Assembly: GCF_000382265.1 (NCBI RefSeq)
Contig: NZ_KB907984.1
Span: 62,001-126,000, forward strand
Source of the DNA: Yoonia vestfoldensis DSM 16212
GTDB taxonomy: Bacteria; Pseudomonadota; Alphaproteobacteria; Rhodobacterales; Rhodobacteraceae
Direction of reading: 5' to 3'
DNA length: 64,000 nt
Of this stretch, positions 9,435 through 17,836 are shown piece by piece. The position numbers were made by a program, and so were the translations under genes. Below the pieces are notes generated by a model, which saw only the letters and a list, made by a program, of their open reading frames with translations, ran no database searches and was not told the origin of the DNA. Within the stretch, counting starts at the first letter, position 1. The number at the start of each line of letters is the position of its first letter.

Positions 9435-10058
9435 ATGATGAAATCCACCGCACTTATCCTGACACTACTATTCACAGCGAATGCAGGCTACGCAAACAAT
9501 CTGACCAGCCTCGGCGTCGATGCCAACGGCAATACCGCATGGCGGCTCACCAGCACCGCGACCGGCCCACAAACCGTCGGGCTAAGCAAGCACGGCGGCG
9601 GCACGGTGTCGTTTATCGTTAATCCGGGTGTCACGAATGTCGTCGTTCCGGGTGGCACCGGCGGCACCTATATCGCGAACTTTGAATCGGGTGACCGCAA
9701 CAGCGTCACCAAGGCATCTGGCGCGCAATTGTTTAGCGCCACGCCTGCTCCTGCCGCCCAAGGCGCGCCGGGCGCTGACGGTCTGGACGGCATTGACGGG
9801 GTGGACGGTCGCGATATCAGCATGTCGCGCGCTGCCGCCGACCGCGGCCTCGCTGCCTTGCAGACGCGGGCGCCGATGATCGGGCAATGGACCGGGGCTG
9901 CCGGATTGTCGGGAACGGACGATGGTGCAGATGCGATGGCTTTCGGGCTCCGCTATGGCATTTCATCACGGGCTGACATCTATGGTGTGATGTCCCAGTC
10001 GTTTGACGGTGACACATCATGGGGGGTCGGATCGACCTTCGTTCTGGGGGGTAGCTAA
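9435..10058 (+). CDS. Exported protein with a short collagen-like stretch, function unknown
   Basis: A 207-residue protein with a clear Sec signal peptide (TALILTLLFTANAGYA, cleavage after AGYA near residue 20). A glycine-rich beta region follows (GGGTVSFIVNPGVTNVVV). Near 115-130 is a run of Gly-X-Y triplets (GAPGADGLDGIDGVDGRD). The C-terminus alternates hydrophobic residues (ADIYGVMSQSFDG, ending STFVLGGS), like strands of a small outer-membrane anchor. That order (head, collagen-like stalk, C-terminal strands) recalls trimeric autotransporter adhesins in miniature, but the anchor is short and I would not assign the family. GAAAGG at 9425-9430 supports ATG 9435 or 9438. The gene stands alone, with the TetR gene facing it. 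Confidence 0.65.
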   Translation: MMKSTALILTLLFTANAGYANNLTSLGVDANGNTAWRLTSTATGPQTVGLSKHGGGTVSFIVNPGVTNVVVPGGTGGTYIANFESGDRNSVTKASGAQLFSATPAPAAQGAPGADGLDGIDGVDGRDISMSRAAADRGLAALQTRAPMIGQWTGAAGLSGTDDGADAMAFGLRYGISSRADIYGVMSQSFDGDTSWGVGSTFVLGGS

Positions 10059-10235
10059 GCGTCGGGGTGTTCGGGGGTGGCGGTTCAGTCAGCCTTTTCA
10101 CCCAGCGTATGAACGATCCACTGGTTCTGAACGTCGTTTCTTGCCTGATCCGCCGTTGCGGTTCGATCTGTCCGCGTTTCCCCGGGTCGCGTCTTTGGTG
10201 ACAGCGCCCCGGACGCGGTCCCGTCGCGAACCGGA

Positions 10236-10871
10236 TCAGGAAGCAAGGATCGCGCGGCTGACGCGCATGAGGAATGCCCAGTCGTCGATTTCCGTACCGA
10301 CATCATGGTGCTTCATATCGATGGCCAGAAACGAATGGCCATGCACGAAAGACCACAGGATATAGGCGTAGCTCAGAACATCCGGGTCGTCCTCCGGGGC
10401 ATTGCGGCGGGTGGCCACATGCGCGACCACGACGCCGAAGCATCTATCGCCTTTTTGTTGCAGTTCCGGGGCGTTCTCGTGGCCGTCGGTCAGCCCGAAC
10501 ACCAGCCGGAACACGCCGGGCTGGGCTTTGGCGAAGTCCACATAGGCCTGTCCGATCGCTGCCACGGCCTCGTGCGATCCTGCGGGATAGGGGTCCGATG
10601 CAGCGGCCATCGCGGCGTAAAGTCTGTCCATGGCCTCGGCTGCCACGCACCGCAGGATTTCGTCGCGATCCTTGAAATGCTTATAGGGTGCCGCCGAACT
10701 GACGCCTGCCCGCCGGGCGGCTTCGGCGACGGAAAATCCGTCGGGCCCATGTGTTTCTACCAGATCGCGCACCGCGGCAATCAATTGCGCACGCAGATCG
10801 CCGTGGTGATAGGCGGTTTTTGGGGTTACGCCCCCCCCGGTCGTGCCAACTGAGAGAACGTCATCGGACAT
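10236..10871 (-). CDS. TetR/AcrR family transcriptional repressor
   Basis: A 211-residue one-component regulator. The helix-turn-helix is at about residues 30-60 (FSVAEAARRAGVSSAAPYKH, followed by FKDRDEIL). The ligand-binding half has the TetR_C_13/WHG-type pattern (VFRLVFGLTDGHENAPELQQ). ATG 10871 is chosen over the longer frame because AGAAGGACC ends 7-9 nt upstream. It is divergent from the RND adaptor gene, with 188 bp between them holding two copies of a 17-bp sequence. By analogy with AcrR and NalC-type systems it should repress the efflux genes and itself until a toxic ligand binds. The ligand is unknown. Confidence 0.9.
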   Translation of the reverse strand: MSDDVLSVGTTGGGVTPKTAYHHGDLRAQLIAAVRDLVETHGPDGFSVAEAARRAGVSSAAPYKHFKDRDEILRCVAAEAMDRLYAAMAAASDPYPAGSHEAVAAIGQAYVDFAKAQPGVFRLVFGLTDGHENAPELQQKGDRCFGVVVAHVATRRNAPEDDPDVLSYAYILWSFVHGHSFLAIDMKHHDVGTEIDDWAFLMRVSRAILAS

Positions 10872-11010
10872 CGTGATTGGTCCTTCTGTGCAAGTGGCTT
10901 GCATTTATATGGGGCGCAACAGAAGTTAGCATCGCTCACATTGGTTTGCAAGCTAGCGCCAAGCGCAACATCGCCGATTCTGGCCGCAATGAAAACCTCT
11001 TGCCAAAGTG

Positions 11011-11046
11011 AGTGATTCTCACATATGTAAGTGATGCTCACATATG
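11011..11046 (+). promoter_or_regulatory. Tandem operator: two 17-bp direct repeats, probable TetR binding sites
   Basis: AGTGATTCTCACATATG at 11011-11027 and AGTGATGCTCACATATG at 11030-11046 differ at one base and are 19 bp apart, about two helical turns. Each copy contains a small dyad (GTGA-N3-TCAC). They end 14 bp before the adaptor ATG, so a bound repressor would block transcription or initiation. A weaker related sequence (GCTCACATTGG) occurs near 10954. The divergent TetR gene is the natural partner. Confidence 0.6.
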
Positions 11047-11059
11047 AAGGGATCGGGCC

Positions 11060-12214
11060 ATGACCCATCCTGCGACAACCGGTTTGCGCCGCCGTCTGCG
11101 CCGCGTCTTGACATTGGGCATGACGCTCGTGGTTTTTGGCGGTGCGGGTGCGACTGTCTACGCGGGTTTCGCCCTGATATCGGCGCAAGGCGACGCGGGT
11201 GCCGTATCGCTTGCACCTGCAACCACAGTTGGCGCGATGCAGATCGCGCATGTCGACAGCTATACTGTTTCCCGCCGCTTCACCGGCCAGATCGAAGCGG
11301 CCGCGCGCATTGATCTCGGGTTCGAATTGGGCGGTCGTGTGACAGAGGTGCTGGTCGAAGAGGGTGATCTCATTGCCGACGGTGCTGTCCTTGCCCGTCT
11401 GGACACCAGCGCATTGACACCTCAACGTGCCGCGCTCGAAGCAGAGCTTGCCGCGCTCGCCGCTGACGCCGAACTCGCGCGGTTGACGTTGTCACGCAAT
11501 GATGCGTTGACCGAAAGGGGTTTCCGGTCGGTAGCGGCACAGGATGACGCGCGTCTTGCCCTCACACGCGCAGAGGCCGGGATGGCGGCGACGCAGGCGC
11601 GGATCGCGGGCGTTGACGTGCAGATTGAAAAATCGGTGCTGATTGCGCCATTCGCGGCACGCGTGGGCGCGCGCCTTGCTGATCCGGGACAGACGGTCGC
11701 AGCTGGGCAGAATGTGCTGGTTCTGTTCGATGCGGCCCCGGCACGGGCCCGCGTCGGACTGCCCCCCGATCTTGCGGCAGGATTGCAGGTTGACAACCGC
11801 GTCAGCGTCGTTGTCGGTGGCACCGTCGGGACGGCCACGATCCGTCAGATCCGCCCCGATCTGGACCCAGGTACGCGGAGCCGGTCCATCGTGCTGGATC
11901 TGCCCGCCGATCTGGACCCGGTGCTGGGCGACAACGTCTCTTTGATACTGGCACAGGTCGTGCCAGAGCCGGGATACTGGGCGCCATTGTCCGCCCTGCG
12001 CGAAGGTGTGCGCGGCAGTTGGTCGGTGATGGCGCTGGAACAGACACCGGACGGCGACCGCATTTTGCCGGCTGCGGTCGAGGTGATCCACAGCGATGGC
12101 GCGCAGGTCTTCCTGCGCGGTGAACTGCCCCCCGGCGCGCGCATCGTCGCGCAAGCGCCCGATCGCGTCGCGCCGGGCCAGATCGTGCAACTTGCCGCCA
12201 CCCCGCAGGAGTGA
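11060..12214 (+). CDS. RND efflux periplasmic adaptor (membrane fusion protein)
   Basis: A 384-residue HlyD/AcrA-family adaptor that bridges the inner-membrane pump to an outer-membrane channel. An N-terminal membrane or signal segment (TLGMTLVVFGGAGATVYAGF) lies at about 19-38. The lipoyl half-motif GFELGGRVTEVLVEEGD is near 90. A coiled-coil hairpin of alanine- and leucine-rich heptads spans about 120-175. The second lipoyl half is near 190 (APFAARVGARLADPGQTV), followed by beta-barrel and membrane-proximal domains. No lipobox is visible. Its stop overlaps the region before the permease ATG (TGA ends at 12214, next ATG at 12220), so the two are translationally coupled. The outer-membrane channel gene is absent here. 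Confidence 0.92.
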   Translation: MTHPATTGLRRRLRRVLTLGMTLVVFGGAGATVYAGFALISAQGDAGAVSLAPATTVGAMQIAHVDSYTVSRRFTGQIEAAARIDLGFELGGRVTEVLVEEGDLIADGAVLARLDTSALTPQRAALEAELAALAADAELARLTLSRNDALTERGFRSVAAQDDARLALTRAEAGMAATQARIAGVDVQIEKSVLIAPFAARVGARLADPGQTVAAGQNVLVLFDAAPARARVGLPPDLAAGLQVDNRVSVVVGGTVGTATIRQIRPDLDPGTRSRSIVLDLPADLDPVLGDNVSLILAQVVPEPGYWAPLSALREGVRGSWSVMALEQTPDGDRILPAAVEVIHSDGAQVFLRGELPPGARIVAQAPDRVAPGQIVQLAATPQE

Positions 12215-12219
12215 CCGTC

Positions 12220-15200
12220 ATGGATACGCTGTTCTTTCGTCAACCCCGGCTTGTCCTGCTGGCGCTTTTGGTGATCCTGTCGGCGGGGGCGTCGTCGCTT
12301 GTGTCCATCGGGCGGCAGGAAGACCCGACCATCACCAATATCTTCGCCACGATCACCACCGTCTTTCCCGGTGCCGATCCCGCGCGGGTCGAGGCGTTGG
12401 TGACTGCCAAGATCGAAACCGAATTGCGCGCCATCCCCGAAATCGCCGAGGTCGCCTCGACCTCGGGCACGGGCGTTTCGGTGATTGCGGTCGAACTGGT
12501 GGAAACCATCGACCCCGCGATGATCGAACAGATCTGGGCGCAGGTCCGCGATTCCGTCGCCGATGCGCAGCGCGATTTTCCTGACGGCGTGCAGGAACCC
12601 GCGTTCAATAGCGACGGTGCGGGCGGCTATGCCGCGATTTTTGCGCTGACGATGCCCGACGGCTTCAGCGCGACCCGTGCCGCGCGCGAAGCCGAGGCAT
12701 TGGCTGACCGCCTGCGCCGTGTGGCGGGTACGTCGCTGGTCGATCTGCATGGCCTGCCGGAAGAAGAAGTGCTGGTGACACTCGACCCCGACCGGATCGC
12801 CGCATTGGGCATGACGGCGGATCAGGTATCCGCCGCGATCCGCGCCGCCGATGCCAAGGTGCAGGCGGGCCGGTTGCGCGGTGAGGCCACCGATCTTGTG
12901 CTCGGCATCACGGGGGAAATCACATCGCTGGACCGTCTGCGCGCGGTCGTGCTGCGCGAAGATGCCCAAGGCCGCGTCACCCTGCTGGGCGATGTGGCCA
13001 GCATCACGCGCGGCCCCCGCGCCCCCGTGGCCGAGGCTGCGTTCTTTCAAAGCCGCACTGCGATTCTTGTGTCCGCCAAGCTGAGCGAGGGTTTGCAGGT
13101 GGACCGCTGGATGGCCGGGATCCGTGATGACGTCGCCGCGCAGGCGGAAACCCTGCCGTGGGGCCTGACCATCGAGACGGTGTTCGACCAAAGCCGCTAC
13201 ACATCCGACCGGCTGGCAGAGGTGGGCCTGAACATGGCGATCGGTTTGGCCTTGGTCGTTGCGGTTCTGTTCGTCACGCTGGGCGCGCGGTCAGCGCTGA
13301 TCGTCGCGATGGTATTGCCGGTGGTCACGCTGGCCTCGGTTGCGACGCTGAACGCGCTGGCCGTGCCGATCCATCAGATGAGCGTGACCGGATTGATCGT
13401 GGCCCTTGGCCTGCTGGTGGACGCCGCCATCGTCATGACCGACGAGGTCGGCAAACGCCTGCGCGCAGGGCTGTCGCGGCTGGAGTCCGTCGCAGGATCG
13501 GTGCGGCGGCTGACGATGCCGCTGGCGGCCTCGACGGTCACGACGATCCTGTCCTTTTTGCCGTTGCTGCTTTTGCCGGGGCCAGCGGGGGACTTCGTCG
13601 GGTCCATCGCCATTGCGGTCATCGTGATGCTGGGTTGGTCCTTTGTCGTCGCTGTCACGATCACGCCAGCGATTGCGGGCCGCTGGCTGCTGCCGGGCGA
13701 TGGCGTGCCCGCGCGGGAGGGGCTGTTGATGCGCGGCTTTCGTGTCGTTCTCGCCCTGTCGATGGCAAATCCCTGGCGCACGGTGGCGCTGTCGTTGGTC
13801 CTGCCGGTGCTGGGCTTTCTGTCGCTCCCCGGCCTGACCCCGCAATTCTTTCCCGGCGTTGACCGTGACCAGTTCCATATCGAAGTCGACCTGCCCCCCG
13901 GTACCGGCATCGACGAAACCCTCCGCATCGTGCGCGCGGTCGATGCGGTTCTTGCCGCCGAACAGGACATCCTTGACGTCGCATGGGTTGTGGGCCGGTC
14001 CGCGCCTGCGTTCTATTACAACATGGTCGGTGGCCGCGATCAGGCCCCCGCCTTTGCCGAGGCGCTGATCCGCACCGCATCGCCCGATGCGACGGCACGC
14101 CTGCTGGACCACCTGCAAACCGGCCTGCCGCCGCAATTCCTGCAAGCGCGGTTCGTGATCCGTGGCCTGACCCAAGGGCCGCCGGTCAATGCGCCCGTCG
14201 AACTGCGCCTTGTCGGGCAGGATATCGACGCGCTGCGGGCTGCGGGCGACGATCTGCGCGCGCGGCTGGCGACGGTGTCGTCCGTGGCCATGGTCCGCAC
14301 CGGCGTCGCGGGGGGCACACCCAAACTGACGCTGGATGTGGACGAGGCACGCGCGCGTTTGCTTGGCCTCGACCTTGGCCAGATCGCCCGCCAGATGGAG
14401 GCGGGGCTTGAAGGTGTGACGGGTGGATCGCTGCTCGAGGGGACTGAGGAATTGCCGGTACGTGTCCGTCTTGGCGCGGGCCTGCGCGGTGATCCGGTGG
14501 CCATCGGTGATATGCCGATCCTGGCACCGGGCGCTGCGCAGATCGCGGCAGCGGGCCAGTTTCCCGCCGTGCCATTGTCGACGCTGGGCGCATTGCGGAT
14601 GGAGCCGTCCGAAAGCACGATCACCCGCCGCAACGGCGAGCGTGTCAACAACGTGCAGGCCTTCCTGATGCCGGGCGTCCTGCCCGCCGTCGCGCTGGCC
14701 GAGGCGATGGCGCTGCTTGAGGCAGGCGATTTCACTCTGCCAGAGGGGGTGAGGTTGGAGACCGGCGGCGATTCCGACGCACGCGACAGTACGGTGCAGG
14801 CCTTGGTCGCCCCATTGGGGCTGATCATCACCCTGTCCATCGCGGTCGTGGTGATGACGTTCAATTCCTTCCGCCTGACGCTGATCTCTTTTGCAGTGGC
14901 GGGCCTGTCGGCTGGGCTGTCGATGCTGGCGCTTGCGGTTTTCAACTATCCTTTCGGGATCAACGCGATCATCGGGGTGATCGGGTCCATCGGCGTGTCG
15001 ATCAACGCGGCCCTGATCGTGCTGTCGGGGCTGCAAGAGGACGCAGGCGCCCGTGCCGGTGACCGCGCTGCGATGGTCGATGTGGTCGCTGGATCGGCGC
15101 GGCACATCGTTTCAACCACGATCACAACGGTCGGGGGCTTTTTGCCGCTGATCCTTGGGGGCGGTGGGTTCTGGCCGCCGTTCGCGATGTCGGTCGCGGG

Positions 15201-15312
15201 TGGCGTTGCCCTGTCCGTGACGCTCGCCTTTGCTTTCACGCCGCAGATGTTCGCGCTGACCCAGTCGCGCAGACCGGCCGCCGACAGGCCGCTTCGCCTT
15301 GCCGACGCCTAA
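12220..15312 (+). CDS. RND family efflux transporter permease
   Basis: A 1030-residue AcrB-like proton-driven exporter with the usual layout: TM1 near 8-27, a large periplasmic loop, TM2-6 near 330-460, TM7 near 510, a second loop, and TM8-12 from about 860. The family core is recognisable in ALGLLVDAAIVMTDEVGKR (TM4) and GVIGSIGVSINAALIVLSGL (TM10). TM4 keeps the first proton-relay aspartate but has Ala where AcrB has the second, and TM10 has Asn at about the AcrB Lys940 position. That is typical of RND branches distant from AcrB, so the substrate should not be inferred from AcrB. AGGAG 8 nt upstream favours ATG 12220 over GTG 12211. It forms an operon with the adaptor and perhaps the SDR. 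Confidence 0.93.
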   Translation: MDTLFFRQPRLVLLALLVILSAGASSLVSIGRQEDPTITNIFATITTVFPGADPARVEALVTAKIETELRAIPEIAEVASTSGTGVSVIAVELVETIDPAMIEQIWAQVRDSVADAQRDFPDGVQEPAFNSDGAGGYAAIFALTMPDGFSATRAAREAEALADRLRRVAGTSLVDLHGLPEEEVLVTLDPDRIAALGMTADQVSAAIRAADAKVQAGRLRGEATDLVLGITGEITSLDRLRAVVLREDAQGRVTLLGDVASITRGPRAPVAEAAFFQSRTAILVSAKLSEGLQVDRWMAGIRDDVAAQAETLPWGLTIETVFDQSRYTSDRLAEVGLNMAIGLALVVAVLFVTLGARSALIVAMVLPVVTLASVATLNALAVPIHQMSVTGLIVALGLLVDAAIVMTDEVGKRLRAGLSRLESVAGSVRRLTMPLAASTVTTILSFLPLLLLPGPAGDFVGSIAIAVIVMLGWSFVVAVTITPAIAGRWLLPGDGVPAREGLLMRGFRVVLALSMANPWRTVALSLVLPVLGFLSLPGLTPQFFPGVDRDQFHIEVDLPPGTGIDETLRIVRAVDAVLAAEQDILDVAWVVGRSAPAFYYNMVGGRDQAPAFAEALIRTASPDATARLLDHLQTGLPPQFLQARFVIRGLTQGPPVNAPVELRLVGQDIDALRAAGDDLRARLATVSSVAMVRTGVAGGTPKLTLDVDEARARLLGLDLGQIARQMEAGLEGVTGGSLLEGTEELPVRVRLGAGLRGDPVAIGDMPILAPGAAQIAAAGQFPAVPLSTLGALRMEPSESTITRRNGERVNNVQAFLMPGVLPAVALAEAMALLEAGDFTLPEGVRLETGGDSDARDSTVQALVAPLGLIITLSIAVVVMTFNSFRLTLISFAVAGLSAGLSMLALAVFNYPFGINAIIGVIGSIGVSINAALIVLSGLQEDAGARAGDRAAMVDVVAGSARHIVSTTITTVGGFLPLILGGGGFWPPFAMSVAGGVALSVTLAFAFTPQMFALTQSRRPAADRPLRLADA

Positions 15313-15339
15313 CGACAACGCCAGATGAAAGGGCGCATC

Positions 15340-16143
15340 ATGACCAAGGACGACAATTTCAAAGGCCGCTTCGGCCCCTCTGCGCTGATCACCGGGGCCA
15401 GTGACGGGATCGGGCGCGCCTTTGCTGTCGCGCTGGCCGAGCGGGGCTTTGATCTGATCCTTGTCGCCCGGCGGCAGGATGTGCTGGAGACCCTCGCCAC
15501 GGACCTTTCTGCACGCTTCGGCGTCGAAGTTCAGGTCATTGCCAGTGATCTGTCGGACCCCGCCGCCGTGCCCGCCTTGCTGGTCGAGACCGATGCGGCC
15601 TCTGTCGGACTGGTCATCGCGGCGGCGGGCTTCGGGTCCGCAGGGGCGTTTCTGGATCTCGATCCCGCGACAGAGGCCAATATGGTCGATCTGAACTGCC
15701 GGTCGGTCGTGGCCCTGTGCCATGGTTTCGGGCAACGACTGGCGCAGCAGGGCCGGGGCGGTATTGTTCTGTTCAGCTCGCTCGTGGGCTTCAGCGGCGC
15801 GCCTTATTCGGCGACCTACGCCGCGACCAAAGGCTTTGTGCAAAGTTTTGCGGAAGGTATCGCGCCCGAATTGGGTGCGCGTGGCGTCAGTGTCCTGTCT
15901 GTCGCACCCGGCCCTGTCGGCACCGGCTTTGCCGCGCGCGCGGGGATGCAGATGGGGCAGGCCGCAACGCCTGAAACAATCGCAGGCGGCGCGTTGGCTG
16001 CTTTGGGCAAAAGAGGAACGGTCCGCCCCGGTTTTCTGGCCAAGCTTTTGGGCTGGTCGCTTGCGATGTTGCCGCGGGCCGGTCGCGTCCGTGTGCTGGG
16101 CGCGATCATGAAGGGCATGGCAGGCGCGCCTTCGTCGCGGTGA
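15340..16143 (+). CDS. Short-chain dehydrogenase/reductase
   Basis: A 267-residue classical SDR that oxidises or reduces an alcohol/ketone with NAD(P)H. The cofactor loop TGASDGIGRAFA is at about 20-31, an NxxG-type segment is replaced by AAAGFGSAG near 95, the catalytic serine is in LFSSLVGFSG near 147, and the catalytic Tyr/Lys pair is in YAATKGFVQSFAEG near 163. The C-terminal tail (KLLGWSLAMLPRAGRVRVLG) is hydrophobic and may touch the membrane. It starts 27 nt after the RND permease and may belong to that operon, so its substrate could be related to what the pump exports. ATG 15340 fits AAAGGG spacing better than ATG 15325. Confidence 0.85.
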   Translation: MTKDDNFKGRFGPSALITGASDGIGRAFAVALAERGFDLILVARRQDVLETLATDLSARFGVEVQVIASDLSDPAAVPALLVETDAASVGLVIAAAGFGSAGAFLDLDPATEANMVDLNCRSVVALCHGFGQRLAQQGRGGIVLFSSLVGFSGAPYSATYAATKGFVQSFAEGIAPELGARGVSVLSVAPGPVGTGFAARAGMQMGQAATPETIAGGALAALGKRGTVRPGFLAKLLGWSLAMLPRAGRVRVLGAIMKGMAGAPSSR

Positions 16144-16204
16144 GTTGATGTCGCGCGGGGCAATCCGCGTTGTGGTCTGGTCTGACATTGCTTAAGTCGG
16201 ACCT

Positions 16205-16546
16205 ATGCAGATGTGCCGCAGTTTTCTGATCTATTGCCTGATTGTCGTCACCCTGCCCTTGGGCGCGTTGGCGCAAGCGGCGTCGCCGCAGGCCCTGTTC
16301 GTCGCGACCCCTGCCAGCAACGAAATAACTGGTGTGTCGGACGCGGCTGTGCATGCTGGGGCCAAGGAAAAGCGGTGCCGGATCGCGATCCTGACGGGTG
16401 CGCAGTGTTTCCCCGCGATTGTCGATCATAGCGCGACGATGATGGGCGGTATCCCGCATGCAAATGACGCGCCGTTTGCTGTCGCCATCGCCTTGCCCGG
16501 AGGGGTGACGACCGGCAGCCATCTGGACCCGCCGCGTCGGGGCTGA
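16205..16546 (+). CDS. Small exported protein of unknown function
   Basis: A 113-residue product with a signal peptide (FLIYCLIVVTLPLGALAQAA, cleavage near residue 25). The mature part is about 88 residues, has two cysteines (KRCRIAILTGAQCF) that could form a disulfide, and ends in a polar glycine-rich tail. I do not recognise the family. Signal peptide quality and frame length support it as real; codon use is like the neighbours. The start may be 16205 or 16211. It precedes the L,D-transpeptidase gene by 59 nt on the same strand. Confidence 0.5.
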   Translation: MQMCRSFLIYCLIVVTLPLGALAQAASPQALFVATPASNEITGVSDAAVHAGAKEKRCRIAILTGAQCFPAIVDHSATMMGGIPHANDAPFAVAIALPGGVTTGSHLDPPRRG

Positions 16547-16605
16547 TCTTCGCCGCCGCGCAAAGGCGTGGCGATCCTGAACATCAGCCACCTAGGACCA
16601 GACAT

Positions 16606-17316
16606 ATGTTGAAACGACGCAGCTTTTTTGCCGGAGGCTCTGCCTTGGCGCTGTCCGCCTGCGGTCTGCCCGCGCGGGACACCGCACCGCCGCAAGCCCC
16701 CGTCATCCTGCCCGAAAGCCCCGTGATGCCGCTTTTGCCCGCGCATTACGGCGCGATCACGGATGAACCTTTCCCGATCCCCGCCGTGCCCGAAAACGTC
16801 GTGCCGCCGCATCTGTGGCGGCAAGAGGTCGACAACCCGTTTCCGGACGATGTGCCCGGCACGATCATCGTCGATCCCGACGCGGGCTTTCTGCATCTGG
16901 TGGGCCAGAACGGCCGCGCTATGCGCTATGGCGCGGGCACCGGTGCGGATGCCTTTGCATGGAGCGGCAATGCCCGCCTGCAATTCTGCCGCAGCTGGCC
17001 GCGCTGGCGGGTGCCTGACGAAATGGTCGCGCGTCAGCCGGAACTAGAACCCTATTCCGTTGCGAACGGTGGAATGGCCGGGGGGCCCGGCAATCCGCTC
17101 GGCGCGCGCGCGCTTTATCTGTTCCAGAACGGCGAGGACACGCTTTACCGCATTCACGGCGCCTGCGAGCCGGAATATCTGGGGCAGGCGGTCTCGTCGG
17201 GCTGCGTGCGGCTGTTGGATCATGACGTGATCGACCTGCACGCACGGGTGCGGCACGGCACCGCGATACGTGTGTTGCCATCGCTTGCGCCGACGTCTTT
17301 TGCGGGGGTCTATTAG
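16606..17316 (+). CDS. L,D-transpeptidase (YkuD domain) lipoprotein
   Basis: A 236-residue peptidoglycan or lipoprotein cross-linking enzyme that forms 3-3 bonds or attaches proteins to meso-DAP. The N-terminus MLKRRSFFAGGSALALSAC has a twin-arginine motif and a lipobox (LSAC, Cys 19), so it is probably an anchored lipoprotein. The YkuD domain runs from GTIIVDPDAGFLHLV near 84 to the C-terminus. The catalytic motif is complete: IHGACEP near 180 supplies His and SSGCVRLLDHDVIDL near 196 supplies the nucleophilic Cys and Arg. This compact branch is common in Rhodobacteraceae. The stop shares four bases with the convergent gene downstream. Confidence 0.93.
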   Translation: MLKRRSFFAGGSALALSACGLPARDTAPPQAPVILPESPVMPLLPAHYGAITDEPFPIPAVPENVVPPHLWRQEVDNPFPDDVPGTIIVDPDAGFLHLVGQNGRAMRYGAGTGADAFAWSGNARLQFCRSWPRWRVPDEMVARQPELEPYSVANGGMAGGPGNPLGARALYLFQNGEDTLYRIHGACEPEYLGQAVSSGCVRLLDHDVIDLHARVRHGTAIRVLPSLAPTSFAGVY

Positions 17317-17708
17317 GGACCTGTGGCCGGTTCGTCGCTGTCGATGTCGAACCGGTCCGCCATCTCTTCAGAGATCACACCCGAATGTAGCGCCAGCAAG
17401 ATCAGTTTTTCGTCCATTGGGTTGGCCCCGTCGAGCGCGGCTGCCACGCGCTTTTCGGCGTTTTCCGCTGCGCCAGCGCCGTTGACGGCCGCAAATTGGG
17501 CCTGTTCCAGCACGCAATAGGCCAAAAGCTGCGCGGCGTCAGCAAACGCCTGCGCCCGGTTCTGCGTGGCATGTTTGCGTTGCAGTTGCAGGATCGTCAG
17601 CTTCACGGGTTCGGGGATCAACAGCGGGTGCAGGCCCGCCGCCTTGAGTGCTTCGTCAAGGGCCGTCAATTCCGAGGACCGGCCGAACATATCGAAAAAT
17701 CTGAGCAT
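17313..17708 (-). CDS. Conserved protein of unknown function
   Basis: A 131-residue, mostly helical, soluble protein without signal or membrane segment. The recognisable parts are MLRFFDMFGRSSELTALDEA at the N-terminus and a helical centre (FADAAQLLAYCVLEQAQFAA). The acidic C-terminus ends DIDSDEPATGP. I recognise no domain; proteins of this shape occur as unannotated single genes in roseobacters. Good codon use and the tight tail-to-tail overlap (4 nt) with the L,D-transpeptidase gene support it. Confidence 0.65.
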   Translation of the reverse strand: MLRFFDMFGRSSELTALDEALKAAGLHPLLIPEPVKLTILQLQRKHATQNRAQAFADAAQLLAYCVLEQAQFAAVNGAGAAENAEKRVAAALDGANPMDEKLILLALHSGVISEEMADRFDIDSDEPATGP

Positions 17709-17836
17709 GCGGCACCCTAGCAGGTTGCGCGGGGCGCTGCACGAAGTTTGCGTGTTTCTTGACGCGCGTCGCTTATGGGTTTCGCCGCGGCATGTTTGCG
17801 GTATGCTAAGTGGGAAGAACTGCGATATGGGACCGG

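Noticed and set aside
10085-10306. 73-codon minus frame overlapping the TetR end
   Set aside because: No ribosome site or recognisable domain, and it overlaps the TetR coding region in another frame.
13291-15105. 604-codon minus-strand frame opposite the RND permease
   Set aside because: Antisense shadow with His/Arg/Gln-rich composition and no domain.
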